Source: Anolis sagrei (Eukaryota; Chordata; Lepidosauria; Squamata; Anolidae). Taken from it: DNA of 64,000 nucleotides. Within the stretch, counting starts at the first letter, position 1, and the number at the start of each line of letters is the position of its first letter. The translations under genes were made by a program, and so were the position numbers. The notes under the pieces are model-generated. The model was not told the origin of the DNA. It made no database searches and was given only the letters and a program-made list of their open reading frames with translations. Positions 18,679 through 31,000 of this stretch are shown here, in pieces. The stretch is from the NCBI RefSeq assembly GCF_037176765.1, contig NC_090026.1, forward strand, positions 133,373,752 to 133,437,751. Direction: 5' to 3'.

Positions 18679-19318
18679 GTCTAGAGGGCCCCTTATTGCT
18701 GCCAAGGAGGGAGGACTTGGTATTTTGTGTGTGTGTGTGTTTAGACTTTATTATTTATTATTATTATTTACTGTATTTGTATACTGCCCTTCTCGGCCCT
18801 CAGGCGACTCACCTCCAAGCTATGTCATTATGTGCACACACATATTCCAAAATCTGAAATCTAAAACACTTCTGGATTCAAGCATTTCAGATAAGGGATA
18901 CTCAATCTAGTTTTGCACCTAACTTCCAGCAAGCAAACTGATAAAAACTTCCCCACATGTGACTACAGTTCTGGACAATTTTCACTAGTTTTACAGGAGT
19001 CTCAACAGCAACAAAACACAACAACATTAAACAAAATCACAGAAATATAATAAAAGTAACTTGTCAAGGCACCTTCATTAACATATAGACCTCTCTAATA
19101 CTAAGAAATCACTATGGTATTGGACTTGGTATTTTTGAAGGGATGGGAATATTTGGTGGGTGGGCTTTGTGGTTCTGAGTCACCAATGAGGGACACCAGG
19201 GAGGGAAGAAGGCCTGGGGAGGAACTCTTGTCCAGAAGGAAGGCTCATCCTTAAAATGGACAGGGTGCCATCTTGGTCCAGCATGGCTGGCAGTTTCCTG
19301 GCAGGAGAGGAAGAACCT

Positions 19319-19475
19319 CCACCCTGGCACCAAACCCACCTGATCTTGGAAGCTCAACATCATCAGGTTTAGTTAGTGTTTGGATGGAGCCTGTCCCTGA
19401 GTCCCAGGTGCCAGGGGGAAGATTTGATACGCAAAACCACTTCTGAGAGTCCCTTCCCTAAAACCCAGCCCTCTC
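19319..19475 (+). repeat. 5S rRNA-derived SINE (SINE3 type), degenerate
   Basis: CCTGATCTTGGAAGCT, then TTAGTGTTTGGATGG and CCCAGGTGCCAGGG, follow vertebrate 5S rRNA from about position 17 to 110, including the internal pol III promoter region. The downstream AAAACCACTTCTGAGAGTCC matches the body of squamate 5S SINEs. It is not a functional 5S gene. Confidence 0.7.
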
Positions 19476-19697
19476 TAAATCCTTTGAAGGCATGTCTGGG
19501 CCTGTTGGGGCCCATGCCCAGGTGCCTCAGGGTGCCATCTTTGGCCCCTTCCTGGCACTTGCCCTGATCCGTCTGAATCAGTCCCTTGGCGTTTGGCTGA
19601 TGGAATGTCGCCCGGGCAACTGCCTCATCCGGACCAGGAAGTGACTCAGGGCAGGAAATGCTCTGTGGGACAGGACCAGACATGGCTGGCAGGAGGA

Positions 19698-20005
19698 ATC
19701 ATAGAATCATAGAATCAAAGAGTTGGAAGAGACCTCATGGGCCATCATCCAGTCCAACCCCATTCTGCCAAGAAGCAGGAACATTGCATTCAAATCACCC
19801 CTGACAAATGGCCATCCAGCCTCTGCTTAAAAGCTTCCAAAGAAGGAGCCTCCACCACACTCCCTCCGGGGCAGAGAGTTCCACTGCTGAACGGCTCTCA
19901 CAGTCAGGAAGTTCTTCCTCATGTTCAGATGGAATCTCCTCTCTTGTAGTTTGAAGCCATTGTTCCGCGTCCTAGTCTCCAAGGAAGCAGAAAACAAGAG
20001 GGGAT
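19698..20005 (-). mobile_element. CR1 LINE 3' end
   Basis: Starts with the ATCATAGAATCATAGAATC tail repeats and reads reverse CR1 C-terminal coding (GGAGCCTCCACCACACTCC ... GTTCTTCCTCATGTTCAG). Bases 19,476-19,697 show nothing recognisable. Confidence 0.85.
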
Positions 20006-20329
20006 GAAGGTGGCAATGACGACGAGGATGATTCAGTTATGTCCCATCTTCATTCCAGTACGCCAGATCTCTTAACACAGTTTTAAACTGTAGATACAGT
20101 TTGGAAAACAAGCCGCCTACATAGGGCATCAAGCAGGCAATCTGTGTTGTGAATACTTTAGTTCTATTTTGATGTTGACATTTGTGTAAAATACAAACAA
20201 GCAAATAATAACATCAAACAAAGTACAACAATAACAAAACATACAATAAAACGAACACAAAATAAAATGGTAAAGGAATTAAAACACAGCAAGTAGGGCT
20301 GTGTTTTAAATGCACTGCAGTGTCTTGTG

Positions 20330-20505
20330 AGCTATATAAATAAAGATTATTATTTCTGCCATCAGAGTTCCTGCAACATGGATACCTCACACCTCTGAGG
20401 ATGCTTGCCATAGATGCAGGCGAAATGTCAGGAGAAATGCCTCTAGAACATGGCTCTATAGCCCGAAAAAACCCACAAGAACCTAAAGATTATTATTATT
20501 ATTAA
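20330..20505 (+). repeat. LINE 3' tail plus Penelope pLTR fragment
   Basis: Contains GAGGATGCTTGCCATAGATG, GGCGAAATGTCAGGAG and TATAGCCCGAAAAAACCCAC, the terminal sequence seen at 10,400-10,495. Confidence 0.7.
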
Positions 20506-20660
20506 AACATCACTGTCGATGCAATTTGGAAAACAAACAACCTACATAGAGTATTAAGCAGGCATTCTGTGTCGTTAATACTTTAATTCTATTTTGATGT
20601 TGACATTTGTGTGTTCTAATTTGGAAGCCATCTTTAAGTCTCAGCCTATAGGAAAATATT

Positions 20661-21796
20661 TTTTTTATTTATTTATCATGTCAGGAGCAATCAGACATTT
20701 GTATTACATTTTTAACAAAACAAACAAACAGACAAAATGCAAGTTTGGTATTCTATTAAATGTCCTTTGACCAGTCTCTGGCCCCTTGGAGTGCCTCTGG
20801 TGTTGCTGCAAAAAGGTCCTCCCTTGTGAACACCAGAGGCACCCTTGGAGTGCCTCTGGTGTTGCTGCAAAAAGGTCCTCCCTTGTGAATTGCAGCAGGT
20901 GGTCAGTGGTTTGCTTCTCTCCTCACTCACATGCCGTGGATTCCACTTTGTGGCCCCATTTCTTGAGGTTGGCTCTGCATCTCGTGGTGCCAGAGCGCAG
21001 TCTGTTCAGCGCCTTCCAAGTCGCCCAGTCTTCTGTGTGCCCAGGGGGGAGTCTCTCATTTGGTATCAGCCATGGATTGAGGTTCTGGGTTTGAGCCTGC
21101 CACTTTTGGACTCTCGCTTGCTGAGGTGTTCCAGCGAGTGTCTTTGTAGATCTTAGAGAACTATTTCTAGATTTAATTCGTTGACGTGCTAGCTGATACC
21201 CAAACAGGGGATGTGCTGGAGATGTCTCTGCCTTGGTCCTTTCACTATTGGCTGCTACTTCCCGGCGGATGTCAGGTGGTGCAACACCAGCTAACCAGTG
21301 ATGTAGGGCGCAGACACCCCGTGATAATGCGGCATGTCTCATTAAGAGCCACATCCACTGTTTTAGCGTGGTGAGATGTGTTCCACACTGGGCATGCAGA
21401 CTCAGCAGCAGAGTAGCATAGCGCAAGGGCAGATGTCTTCACTGTGTCTGGTTGTGATCCCCAGGTTGTGCCAGTCAGCTTTCGTATAATACTGTTTCTA
21501 GCGCCCACTTTTTGCTTGATATTCAGGCAGTGCTTCTTGTAGGTAAGAGCACGGTCCAGAGTGACTCCCAGGTATTTGGGTGTGCTGCAATGCTCCAGTG
21601 GGATTCCTTCCCAGGTAATAATCCTCAGAGCTCGGGATGCTTGCCTGTTCTTAAGGTGAAAAGCGCATGTCTGTGTTTTAGATGGATTAGGGATCAGCTG
21701 GTTTTCCCTGTCATAGGCAGTAAGAGCAGCTAGAGCTTCGGAGAGCTTCTGTTCAACCATCTCAAAGCTCCCTGCTTGAGCAGTAATGGCACGATC
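20661..21796 (-). mobile_element. Non-LTR retrotransposon, RT C-terminal region (clade unresolved)
   Basis: Minus-strand frames read YLGVTLDRALTYKKHCLNIK, KLTGTTWGSQPDTVKTSALA and PDIRREVAANSERTKAETS. The 13-bp target duplication ATAGGAAAATATT lies at 20,648-20,660 and 21,797-21,809. 5'-truncated. Related copies are at 34,280-35,210 and 38,010-39,065. Confidence 0.8.
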
Positions 21797-22223
21797 ATAG
21801 GAAAATATTAGGTAGTGGTAGTTGTGTAGTAATAGTAGTAGTAGTAGTTAAATTAAGTTATTTGTCTCCTGCCTTCTTCTTAGTTTGGGGCTTACTATCA
21901 ACAATTGAACAAACAATTTTAAACAGCAGTCCTTCCTCTGTTCAGAGGACGTTTAGGGGCTGGACTTTACAAAATCCTAGAGTTTGAAGAGACCTCTTTG
22001 TGCCAGGCAGGAAGGCACAATCTAAGCCCTCCCAACAGATGGGCATTTGTTGTAACCAGACAAGGTCTCAGGGGGCCAATGCCCAGCCAGGAGCGTCAAA
22101 GGTCAAGAGGGAAAAGGGCTACCCACAGATTAGCCGTGGGACCTGGCAACCCTAAAGCGGCACCCTTGGCCTTGCGTCATGAACATCCCTCTTCCTCCTT
22201 CTCCTCCCTTTCTTCCTGGGCAG

Positions 22224-22362
22224 GGTCCGTGAGCCCCATTTGCCCCCATGGCTGTGAGCCAGGAGCACTATGGCGACTACCATCGCCTGCCGGACTACGA
22301 AGATGACTCTCCCCCGGAGGAAGAGGAGGAGCTGCTGATCCACGTCACGGAGGGGCTGAAGG
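22224..22362 (+). CDS. ATG9B: ATG9B exon with start codon
   Basis: Acceptor GGGCAG, 24 nt of 5' UTR, then ATG at 22,248 in CCCCCATGG context. It encodes MAVSQEHYGDYHRLPDYEDD and an acidic run ending HVTEGLK. The GG|GTGAGA donor leaves phase 1. The similarity to ATG9A (SPPGEEDLLVHVAEGSK) supports the frame and start. Confidence 0.85.
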
Positions 22363-25300
22363 GTGAGAGGGAGCAAAGGTGGGTCAGACTCTGAGGGAAG
22401 CCATGTTCTTCTGACCAAGCTGAACAGTTGTCTTTCCTTCCCAGATTCCTGGCATCACATCAAAAACTTGGACAACTTCTTCACCAAGATATCCTTCCTG
22501 GTAGTGACAGCGGTGTTCTCAGGTCAAGAACCCACTTCATGTGGGCGCAGCATCATGCATGGCTCTGCTGTGAGCCTTGAGAAGAGAGGCTGCCCATTAT
22601 CCATGGGTCAAGAGAGGAGGAGTGGGTTCTGGGTGGGAGGAACAAATGAGGTGTACTCAGAGGAGGAGTGTGCCATCGTTGTCCTCCCCCTCAGCACAAA
22701 GACTGAGGGCAACAAGGAAAGGGCCTGAGGCTGTGAGGATTTGTGGGAGTTGAAGTCCAAACACTTGGAGGGCCCAAGTTTGCTCATGCCTAATCTATAC
22801 ATTAGAGTGAAAGCAGTTTGATACTAATGGTATTGTTTACTTTGCTTATTGCTTGTTGTTTTTACTATTGTTTGTTGTTTTATCGATGTATTGTTGGGCT
22901 TGGCCTCATGTAAGCCGCTCCGAGTCCCTTGGGGAGATGGTGGCGGGGTAGAAATAAAGTATTATTATTATTATTATAAATCTCTGGCACCATCCATGCC
23001 AGAGCAACCTTGAGAGACAGCACCAGAATGTCCTAAGATTATCTCAGTGGTTCTCCACCTGTGGGTTCCCAGGTGTTTTGGCCTTCAACTCCAAGAAATC
23101 CTAACAGCTGGTAAACTGACTGGGATTTCTGGGAGTTATAATAATAATAAAAAAACTTTATTTATACCCCGCCACCATCTCCCCAAGGGGACTCGGGGCG
23201 GCTTACATGAGGCCAACCCCAACAACACATCAGTAAACAACAAAGCAGCAAGCAAATAAAACAGTACAATTAATACAACTCATATTACTTACTTACTTAG
23301 GCAATCCCTCGTTGGCGGAGTAGGATAGTCTTCCAGGATCAGTATTCTTGTGGAACCATAGGTGACTGTGGAGCCTATATTCTTGACCTGCATCTTCTCC
23401 CTTCCACAGTGAGGACATTGGTTTCCAGGTGGAAGGCGGTCTCGGTCGGGGTTGGCTTGACACGCCTTCCTCGTGGCACATTTCTCTCTTTCACCCTCCA
23501 TTCGTGCTTCTTCAAACTCTGCAACACTGCTGGTCACAGCTGACCTCCAGCTGGAGCGCACAAGGGCCAGGGCTTCCCAGTTCTCAGTGTCTATGCCAGA
23601 GTTTTTAAGGTTGGCTTTGAGCCCATCTTTCAATCTCTTTTCCTGTCCTCCAACATTCCATTTTCCGTTCTTGAGTTCGGAATAGAGCAACTGCTTTGGG
23701 AGATGATGGTTGGGCATCCGAACAACGTGGCTGGTCCAGTGGAGTTGATGGCGGAGGAGCATGGCTTCAATGCTGGTGGTCTTTGCTTCTTCCAGCATGC
23801 TGACGTTTGTCCGCCTGTCTTCCCAGGAGATTTGCAGGATTTTCCGGAGGCAGCGCTGATGGAATCGTTCCATATAAGCAATAACACACAAAATTTAAAA
23901 CCTTAAGTCTGCTCTGGCATAGGCCAAAACACCTGAGGACCCACAGGTTCAGAACCATTGTCCCAGAAGGTGGGTGAGGGGGCTTACCTTCACAATCTGA
24001 ACAAGACAGGAGCACATGAACCCTACTGGTATTGAACAGGAAGCTCTGCTTTTTCCCCACATCCAAGAAGGGAGTGGGTCCATCCATGTGTTTGAGGTGG
24101 GAAGCACACCATTCTCTGGGCTGTTGGGTTGGGGCGTTTGCCTTGAGGCCCCTTTTTTGGAGCCAGTCGGGCAAACATTGGGGGGAGGAAGTGTTTCCCA
24201 TTGAGCCACTGGGCAGTCCTCCATTTTGTACATAAGCCCCGTAAAGTGGTATCCTTGCTGCGCATGAAAGCATGATTTTCCTTGACGGTCCTTGTGTACA
24301 TCTACCATTTCCACCAGAAGAACGGCTTCGCCTGCATGATGCTTTCTGATGTCTTTGAGCTGGTGTAAGTATTGGGGTGCTATATATGGGATTGTGGCAG
24401 GAAACGTGGGAGAGTACGCAGGCTGATGCCCTGGGAAGATTTTTATAAGGGTAAAAACTTGCTTTTATTGTTTACGGTAATGCATTTCAGATAGAAGAGT
24501 AAATATACAAAAGAAAGTGACCCAACTTTAGTAGAAGAGCCCTTAATGCTGCCACTCATATCTCTGTGTAAAGCATCGTGAGGCAGAGAGAGACCTCATT
24601 GTCTTATGGGTGAGTGGGCTTCTTAACAAAAGACCCTCCTCATAAATGTACAGTAGAGTACTGTAACTTTTTAGCAGCAGCGTGACCCAGCAGCAAGGGA
24701 CCAAAGTGATAAAAAGAACAAAAACACAGAAGACCAATGATATCTCTTCCTTAGGAGGCTTTTCTTTATAGCAAAATAATATGGTGGAACTATATACAAG
24801 AACAAGGTTTCCATAACACGGACCAAGGTCTTTCCACACCCTTCTTTGCTTCCACACTGGGCATCTTTCTCATGCAGATAAACAGCTTTGCTCTCACAGA
24901 GCCTCTTCTCACACCAACCTTTACATGGGAGCGTCACACAGCATCTTTATACACAACAGTCTTCATACTGGAGCTTCACACATGAGACCTTCAACCTGGG
25001 GTTTCTCACACCACACCTTTTCACACCGAGGCCTCTCTCACACTGAGGCCTTTTGGACAGACACCTCTCTCACACTGAGGCACTGAGGGAGATTCACTGA
25101 AGCCTTCAATCACATTGAAGCAAATGAACACTGAGGCCAACTCTCACTGAAGCCTTCACTCACACTGAGGCGAACTAACACTGAGGCAAACTCTCACTGA
25201 AGCCTTCGATCACACTGAGGTGAATTAACACTGAAGCAAACTCTCACTGAAGCCTTCACTCACACTGAGGCGAACTAACACTGAGGCAAACTCTCACTGA

Positions 25301-27965
25301 AGCCTTCGATCACACTGAGGTGAATTAACACTGAAGCAAACTCTCAGTGAAGCCTTTGATCACACTGAGGTGAATTAACACTGAAGCAAACTCTCAGTGA
25401 AGCCTTCGATCACGCTGAGGCGAACTAACACTGAGGCGAACTCTCACTGAAGCCTTCGATCACTGAGGTGAACTAACACTGAGGCAAACTCACTGAAGCC
25501 TCCAATCACACTGAGGCGAACTAACACTGAGGCAAACTTTCACTGTAGCCTTCGATCACACTGAGGCAAACTCTCACTGAAGCCTTCACTCACACTGAGG
25601 CGAACTAACACTGAGCTGAGGCGAACTCACACTGAGGCAAACTAAGCTACAAGCACACCTGCTTGTATAGAACTGCAGCTTTTGCTGAGTCATTGCCTCC
25701 ATTTAACCCTTTCAGTGCTTGACTCACATTTTTAAAATTAAAAATGCCTATTTAATTGCAAAAATTAATACTTATTTAATTTTTGACATTCCCTTCTCAA
25801 ACAAAAGGGTTATAACAGCACACTAAAGACTTTAAGGAAGGAGGAGGAGGAAGTGACCTGTCCATGTAGGCAGAAAGCAAAACACCTTGAGCTACATAGA
25901 TCTAGGAAATGGGAAACCACGTCAGGAGAGCCTTGCCACAGGGTTCCCTCTTCCTCCAATGTTGTTCTATAGCTACAACCCCAAAGAAGGATGAGGATGA
26001 GAGTAGGGTGAGGTGCGTGAAGCTGAAGGAATGAGGCTGGCCTTCCTCCATTTGGCATGAATAAATAATAATTTTATTGCTTACCTGCTTATCCTCGTGG
26101 CGGGTTACAACATCGCTAAAACACACAATCGTCTAAAAACATTCTACAAAACACACACATTAAAATCTATTTCCACAAAATACATATTAAAATACACAGA
26201 ACGTAGATTTAACATAAAACTGGCTGGGTAGTCTCCCAAGCTCCAAGGTGTGAGTTCGGTCTATCCCTGTTGATACACTCCAACTCTTTCCTGTTCCAAC
26301 TGACTGCTCTTCCTTGCTTCCCCCAAAAGGCAGTTCCTGTTTGTGGTGGCCTTCACCACCTTCCTGCTCTGCTGCGTGGAGTACGACGTCCTCTTTGCCA
26401 ACCGGCCCCTCAACCACACTCAGCTGGACAGGAACAAAGTGACGCTGCCGGATGCCATCCTGCCCACCGCCCAGTGCACCCAGAGGTAAGGCGATGCTGG
26501 GGGGGGGGGGGGAGGGGAGCTGTGGTGCCATTTGACCATTGCACCACAGGAGCCAAATGGAGGGCAGGAACAAGGCCTCTGTGGCCCTCAGCTAAGTGTT
26601 GCACCACAGAGTAGGAACAGGACCCTCTAATCATGAATTACACCACACCTTGGATGAAAAAAGAGTCATCTTTATTTGAAGAATAATTGGAGCCAATAAG
26701 AGAGATGAATATAAAGTTGATAGAAGTCCAAAAGCAAAAAACCAAATAAGCAGAAACAATAACAGTGTCCAAACATAGGAATAATATCAAAGATCTCAAA
26801 AGCTTGCTGTTTCAATCCAGATGCAAAGAAATATCAAATGCCTTCCATAAAAACCATGAACATAGCCACTGCTAATCCACTTGAAAAGCCGGGAAACCTA
26901 GACCACAAGAATATCCAGAAGACTTGACTTGAAACCAAATGATGCCTGGTCTGAAGGAAATTCCCTAAGAGCTCAATTTATGTCCCAGAAACTGATTTCT
27001 ACTCCCTCCAGTTTTTGACCTTAATTGCCAAATTCTTTCTGACCTGCGTAAACATTGGGCCTCTCTACGGTTCTGGCTAATTTCCAGACGGCGACTGGTC
27101 TTATCTATCTCCTCATTAACTGCAGGTGTGAAGCTATCTTGCAGACTTGAACCTGGAGAAGGGAGTGAACTTTCCTGCAAACTCGAGCCTGGAATTTTCT
27201 CATGAGAACTTAGCCTTTCCCCTGACCCTTCTCGATCAGAGTCTGTAGTAACCTTATTGTCCAAAGTGTCTCCATTTTGCACCTCATCCTCATTGACATC
27301 CAAGACAGGCTCAGAAACATTAGAAGGGAGAAACACTATGACAGATTCAAGGTCAAACACAGGCTGAGTCCCAACACTAAGGCTTCTTCAACGTGCACCC
27401 ATCCAGGTGTTTTGGGGTAAAGCTCCCAGGATTCCTGACCATTGAACAAGCTGGAAACAGGGGCTTCTGAGAGTTGGAGGCCCAAATACCTGGAGGGCTG
27501 CAGATTGAAGGCTGTCATGCAGCCAGTATGGAGGAGGTGTTCAGTCCACCACCACAAACCTTGGTTTCTGGAAAGGGCAATTGGAGTTGGACCAAAAACC
27601 CTGAAACAAATGTATAAGTGAGATTTTTTTCCCCCATTTCTTTTTCTTATATTCAAATCTGCATACCACAAAAATAAAATGGTGCAAAAAGCTAACACAA
27701 ACAATATAATAGTGAAGTCAAAGACAACATTTCCAGCATTTATAATTTTATCCTTGAATCTGGCCCTGCTTGGTGAAATTTTCTGTGTTTTTAATGCTTG
27801 ATTTTATATTGTTGTGTCATATATTATATTGATTTGGCATTTTATGTATTTTGCTTGATTCTAATATGTTTTTGTGTTATATTGTTTGTATTGTATCGAC
27901 GGGCGTGGCCTCATGTAAGCTGCACCGAGTCCCCTTGGGGGAGATGGAGCGGGGTATAATTAAAG

Positions 27966-28006
<41 letters not shown>

Positions 28007-31000
28007 GCTGCAGTTGTAATTGGACACCTAATTCTACTCTTCCGTGATCAACCAGTTGCCCTTTCATCTAGATATTTAACCCAAGCTGATTAATGCAACC
28101 CACAGCATTTGGGTATTGGTCGAGATGAATTGGGGCAATGATGGGGCTCTCCCTCATTTATTTATTTATTTGCAGCTTTTCTATTCCGCCCTTCTCCTCA
28201 CCCCGCAGGGGACTCGGGAAGGATTACAGTGTACACATATATGGCAAACATTCAGTGCCAATTTTTGACATGCAAACATATACAGACATACACAGAGGCT
28301 ATTTAACTTTTTCTGGCCACCAGGGGAGCTGTCGCTTTCCTCGTCCATCTGCAATGCTGATGAAGCACTTCCGCATTCCCCGCATGCTTCCCCACTGGAA
28401 TGCTTTGCTGGAGTCTTCTTTATGGCCTCATAAATCAGTTAATTTTTCCTCCCCACACTTTAAGGTGGTACTTTATTTTCCTACTTGACAGATGCAACTG
28501 TCTTTCGGGTTGCAAAGGTCAACAACAGGCTGCACATAATTGGTTGGAAACCCACTCCAACCCAGGCTGATGAAGCACTTCTGCAATCCCCGCATGCTTC
28601 CCTGCTGGAATGCTTTGCTGGAGTCTTCTATATGGCCTCATAAATCAATTAATTTAGCCTCCCCACACTTTTAAGGTGGTACCTTATTTTCCTACTTGAC
28701 AGATGCAACTGTCTTTCGGGTTGCAAAGGTCGACAACAGGCTACACAATTGGTTGGAAACCCACTCCAACCCGGGCTGGCTTCGAACTCATGACCTTTTG
28801 GTCATGACCTTTGATCGTAATGCAGCTGACAGCCAGCTGCGCCACAATCCCGGTGCCTCATGGGTTGTTCTTCCCTCCCTCTGCCAGGATCCGGTCCAGC
28901 GGCTGGCTCATCTTCCTGCTGGCCATGGCGGCCATCTTCTGGCTCTACCGCCTGGTCAAGGTGCTCTGCAGCCTCCTGGGCTACTGGGAGATCCGCGCCT
29001 TCTACACCAAGGCCCTCAAGATCCCCTCGGTGAGTGTGCGGGGGGGGGGGGGGGAGGTGAAGGCTGACAATGGGGGTCCCTCTGGGGAAGATGGGCTCCA
29101 ACTGGGGTTCCTGCCCTGCCCTGGGATGACACGGGGATTTATATGTTAGCTTCACCTTTCCCGAAATTGATTCAATGTGTCTACTCTAGTTGGGATCGGG
29201 AATTGCTTGCCCACCAACATTTCACAGATAATAACTGGGATATGGAGGACCAAGCCATGCCAGAGTGTGGCCAAGATGGCAAATGTTATTAATGAGGAGG
29301 AATACACCAGCCAGGAGGGTGTGCAGCAGTTTGTTTTTGCCTGAGTTCACTGGGAAGGGCAAGATTTTGCCCCTTCTCTTTACTCCTCCTGCTGAGCTAA
29401 CTTAGTATGAACTAGTTTTGCATTTAGAACTCAGTTTGCACGAGTTGAAGTAAGCTGATGCCAAAGGGAGAATGTGACAGGATGACAAAGGAGCTGGGGT
29501 AGCCAGTGAGATTGGCTTGGCCCACTCCCTCCTTGGTAAAAGGAAAGCTGTGCAGCAATTGAATGCTTGAGCTCAGTTTTCATTTCTTACACTGCTGAGG
29601 TAAAATGTAAGCTAGACTTTGAGTGGAATGTGTGCATGTGTATATGTATATGAGTGTATATGTATACATACACCATGTATACATATACACTCATATACAT
29701 ATACACATGTACACATTCATATACAGACATATATATATGATAGCCAAGTGTAGATCCTTCTTCCCTTCCGTCATTGAACCCCTCTTTTCTCTCTCTTCTC
29801 TTCTCGCAACCCCTCTCTCTCTCTGCCCAGGCGGAGTTGTGCAACTGCAGCTGGCAGGAGGTGCAGTCGCGGCTGATCTCGCTGCAGCGGGAGCAGCAGA
29901 TGTGCGTCCACAAGCGGGAGCTCTCTGAGCTGGACATCCACCACCGCATCCTGCGCTTCAAGAACTACCTGGTGGCGCTGGTCAACAAGGGCCTGCTGCC
30001 CCTGCGCTTCCGGCTGCCCCTCCTGGGCCGCGGGGTCTTCCTCACGCAGGGCCTCAAGTACAACCTGGAGCTGCTCTTCTTCTGGGGGCCCGGCTCCCTC
30101 TTCCAGGGCAAGTGGAACCTCCAGCCCCAGTACAAGCGGGCGGGGGCCCGGCTGGAGTTGGCCCGCCGCCTGGCCCGCGCCATGCTGCTCCTGGGCCTGG
30201 CCAACCTGCTGCTCTGCCCCTTCGTCCTGGTCTGGCAGGGCCTCTACGCCTTCTTCAGCTACACCGAGGTCCTCAAGCGCGAGCCCGGCAGCCTGGGCGC
30301 CCGGCGCTGGTCCCTCTACGGCCGCCTCTACCTGCGGCACTTCAACGAGCTGGACCACGAGCTGCAGGCCCGCCTCGGACGCGGCTACAAGCCAGCCTCC
30401 AAGTACATGAACTCCTTCGCCAGCCCCCTGCTCAGCACCCTGGCCAAGAACGTGGCCTTCTTCGCCGGCTCCATCCTGGCTGTCCTCATCGCCCTGACCG
30501 TCTACGACGAGGATGTCCTCACCGTCCAGCACATCCTCACCGCCATCACCCTCCTGGGCCTCGTCGTCACCGTCGCCAGGCAAGTCCCGCCGTACTTGGG
30601 ATCTAGTGTTGTTGTTATTCTTACAATTTAGGATCTATAGCAGAGTGCGGCATATGAGCTCATGATCGGAAACAGGAGGGGAAATATGCAGGGTGATGCT
30701 CTGGGAAACTTTAGAAGAGGGAAAAACTCAGGTACACCTCAGGCAAAGGCAAAGAAATAAGCAAAAGGCAAGTAGCTTAACTTTGCTAGTTGAGTCCTTG
30801 CTGCTGTAGGATCTATATAGCAATATTAAATAACCACTCACAAGCCGGTTTTGCATTGAAATGAATATATTGCTTGTATCTCTGCAGCAAAGAAAGACAC
30901 CACCACTTCCTTTTATACACCTTTCCTGCCCAACTTCCCCCTCTTCTCAGTTTTCTTATGAGAGATTGTTGCTTCACAAGTTCCAGTACAAGGCTTCCAG

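Noticed and set aside
22489-22520. GT donor at 22,501 or 22,523 after the ATG9B microexon
   Set aside because: Either would add residues absent from ATG9 proteins and lose the conserved YxxHQKNGF junction that the AT-AC sites preserve.
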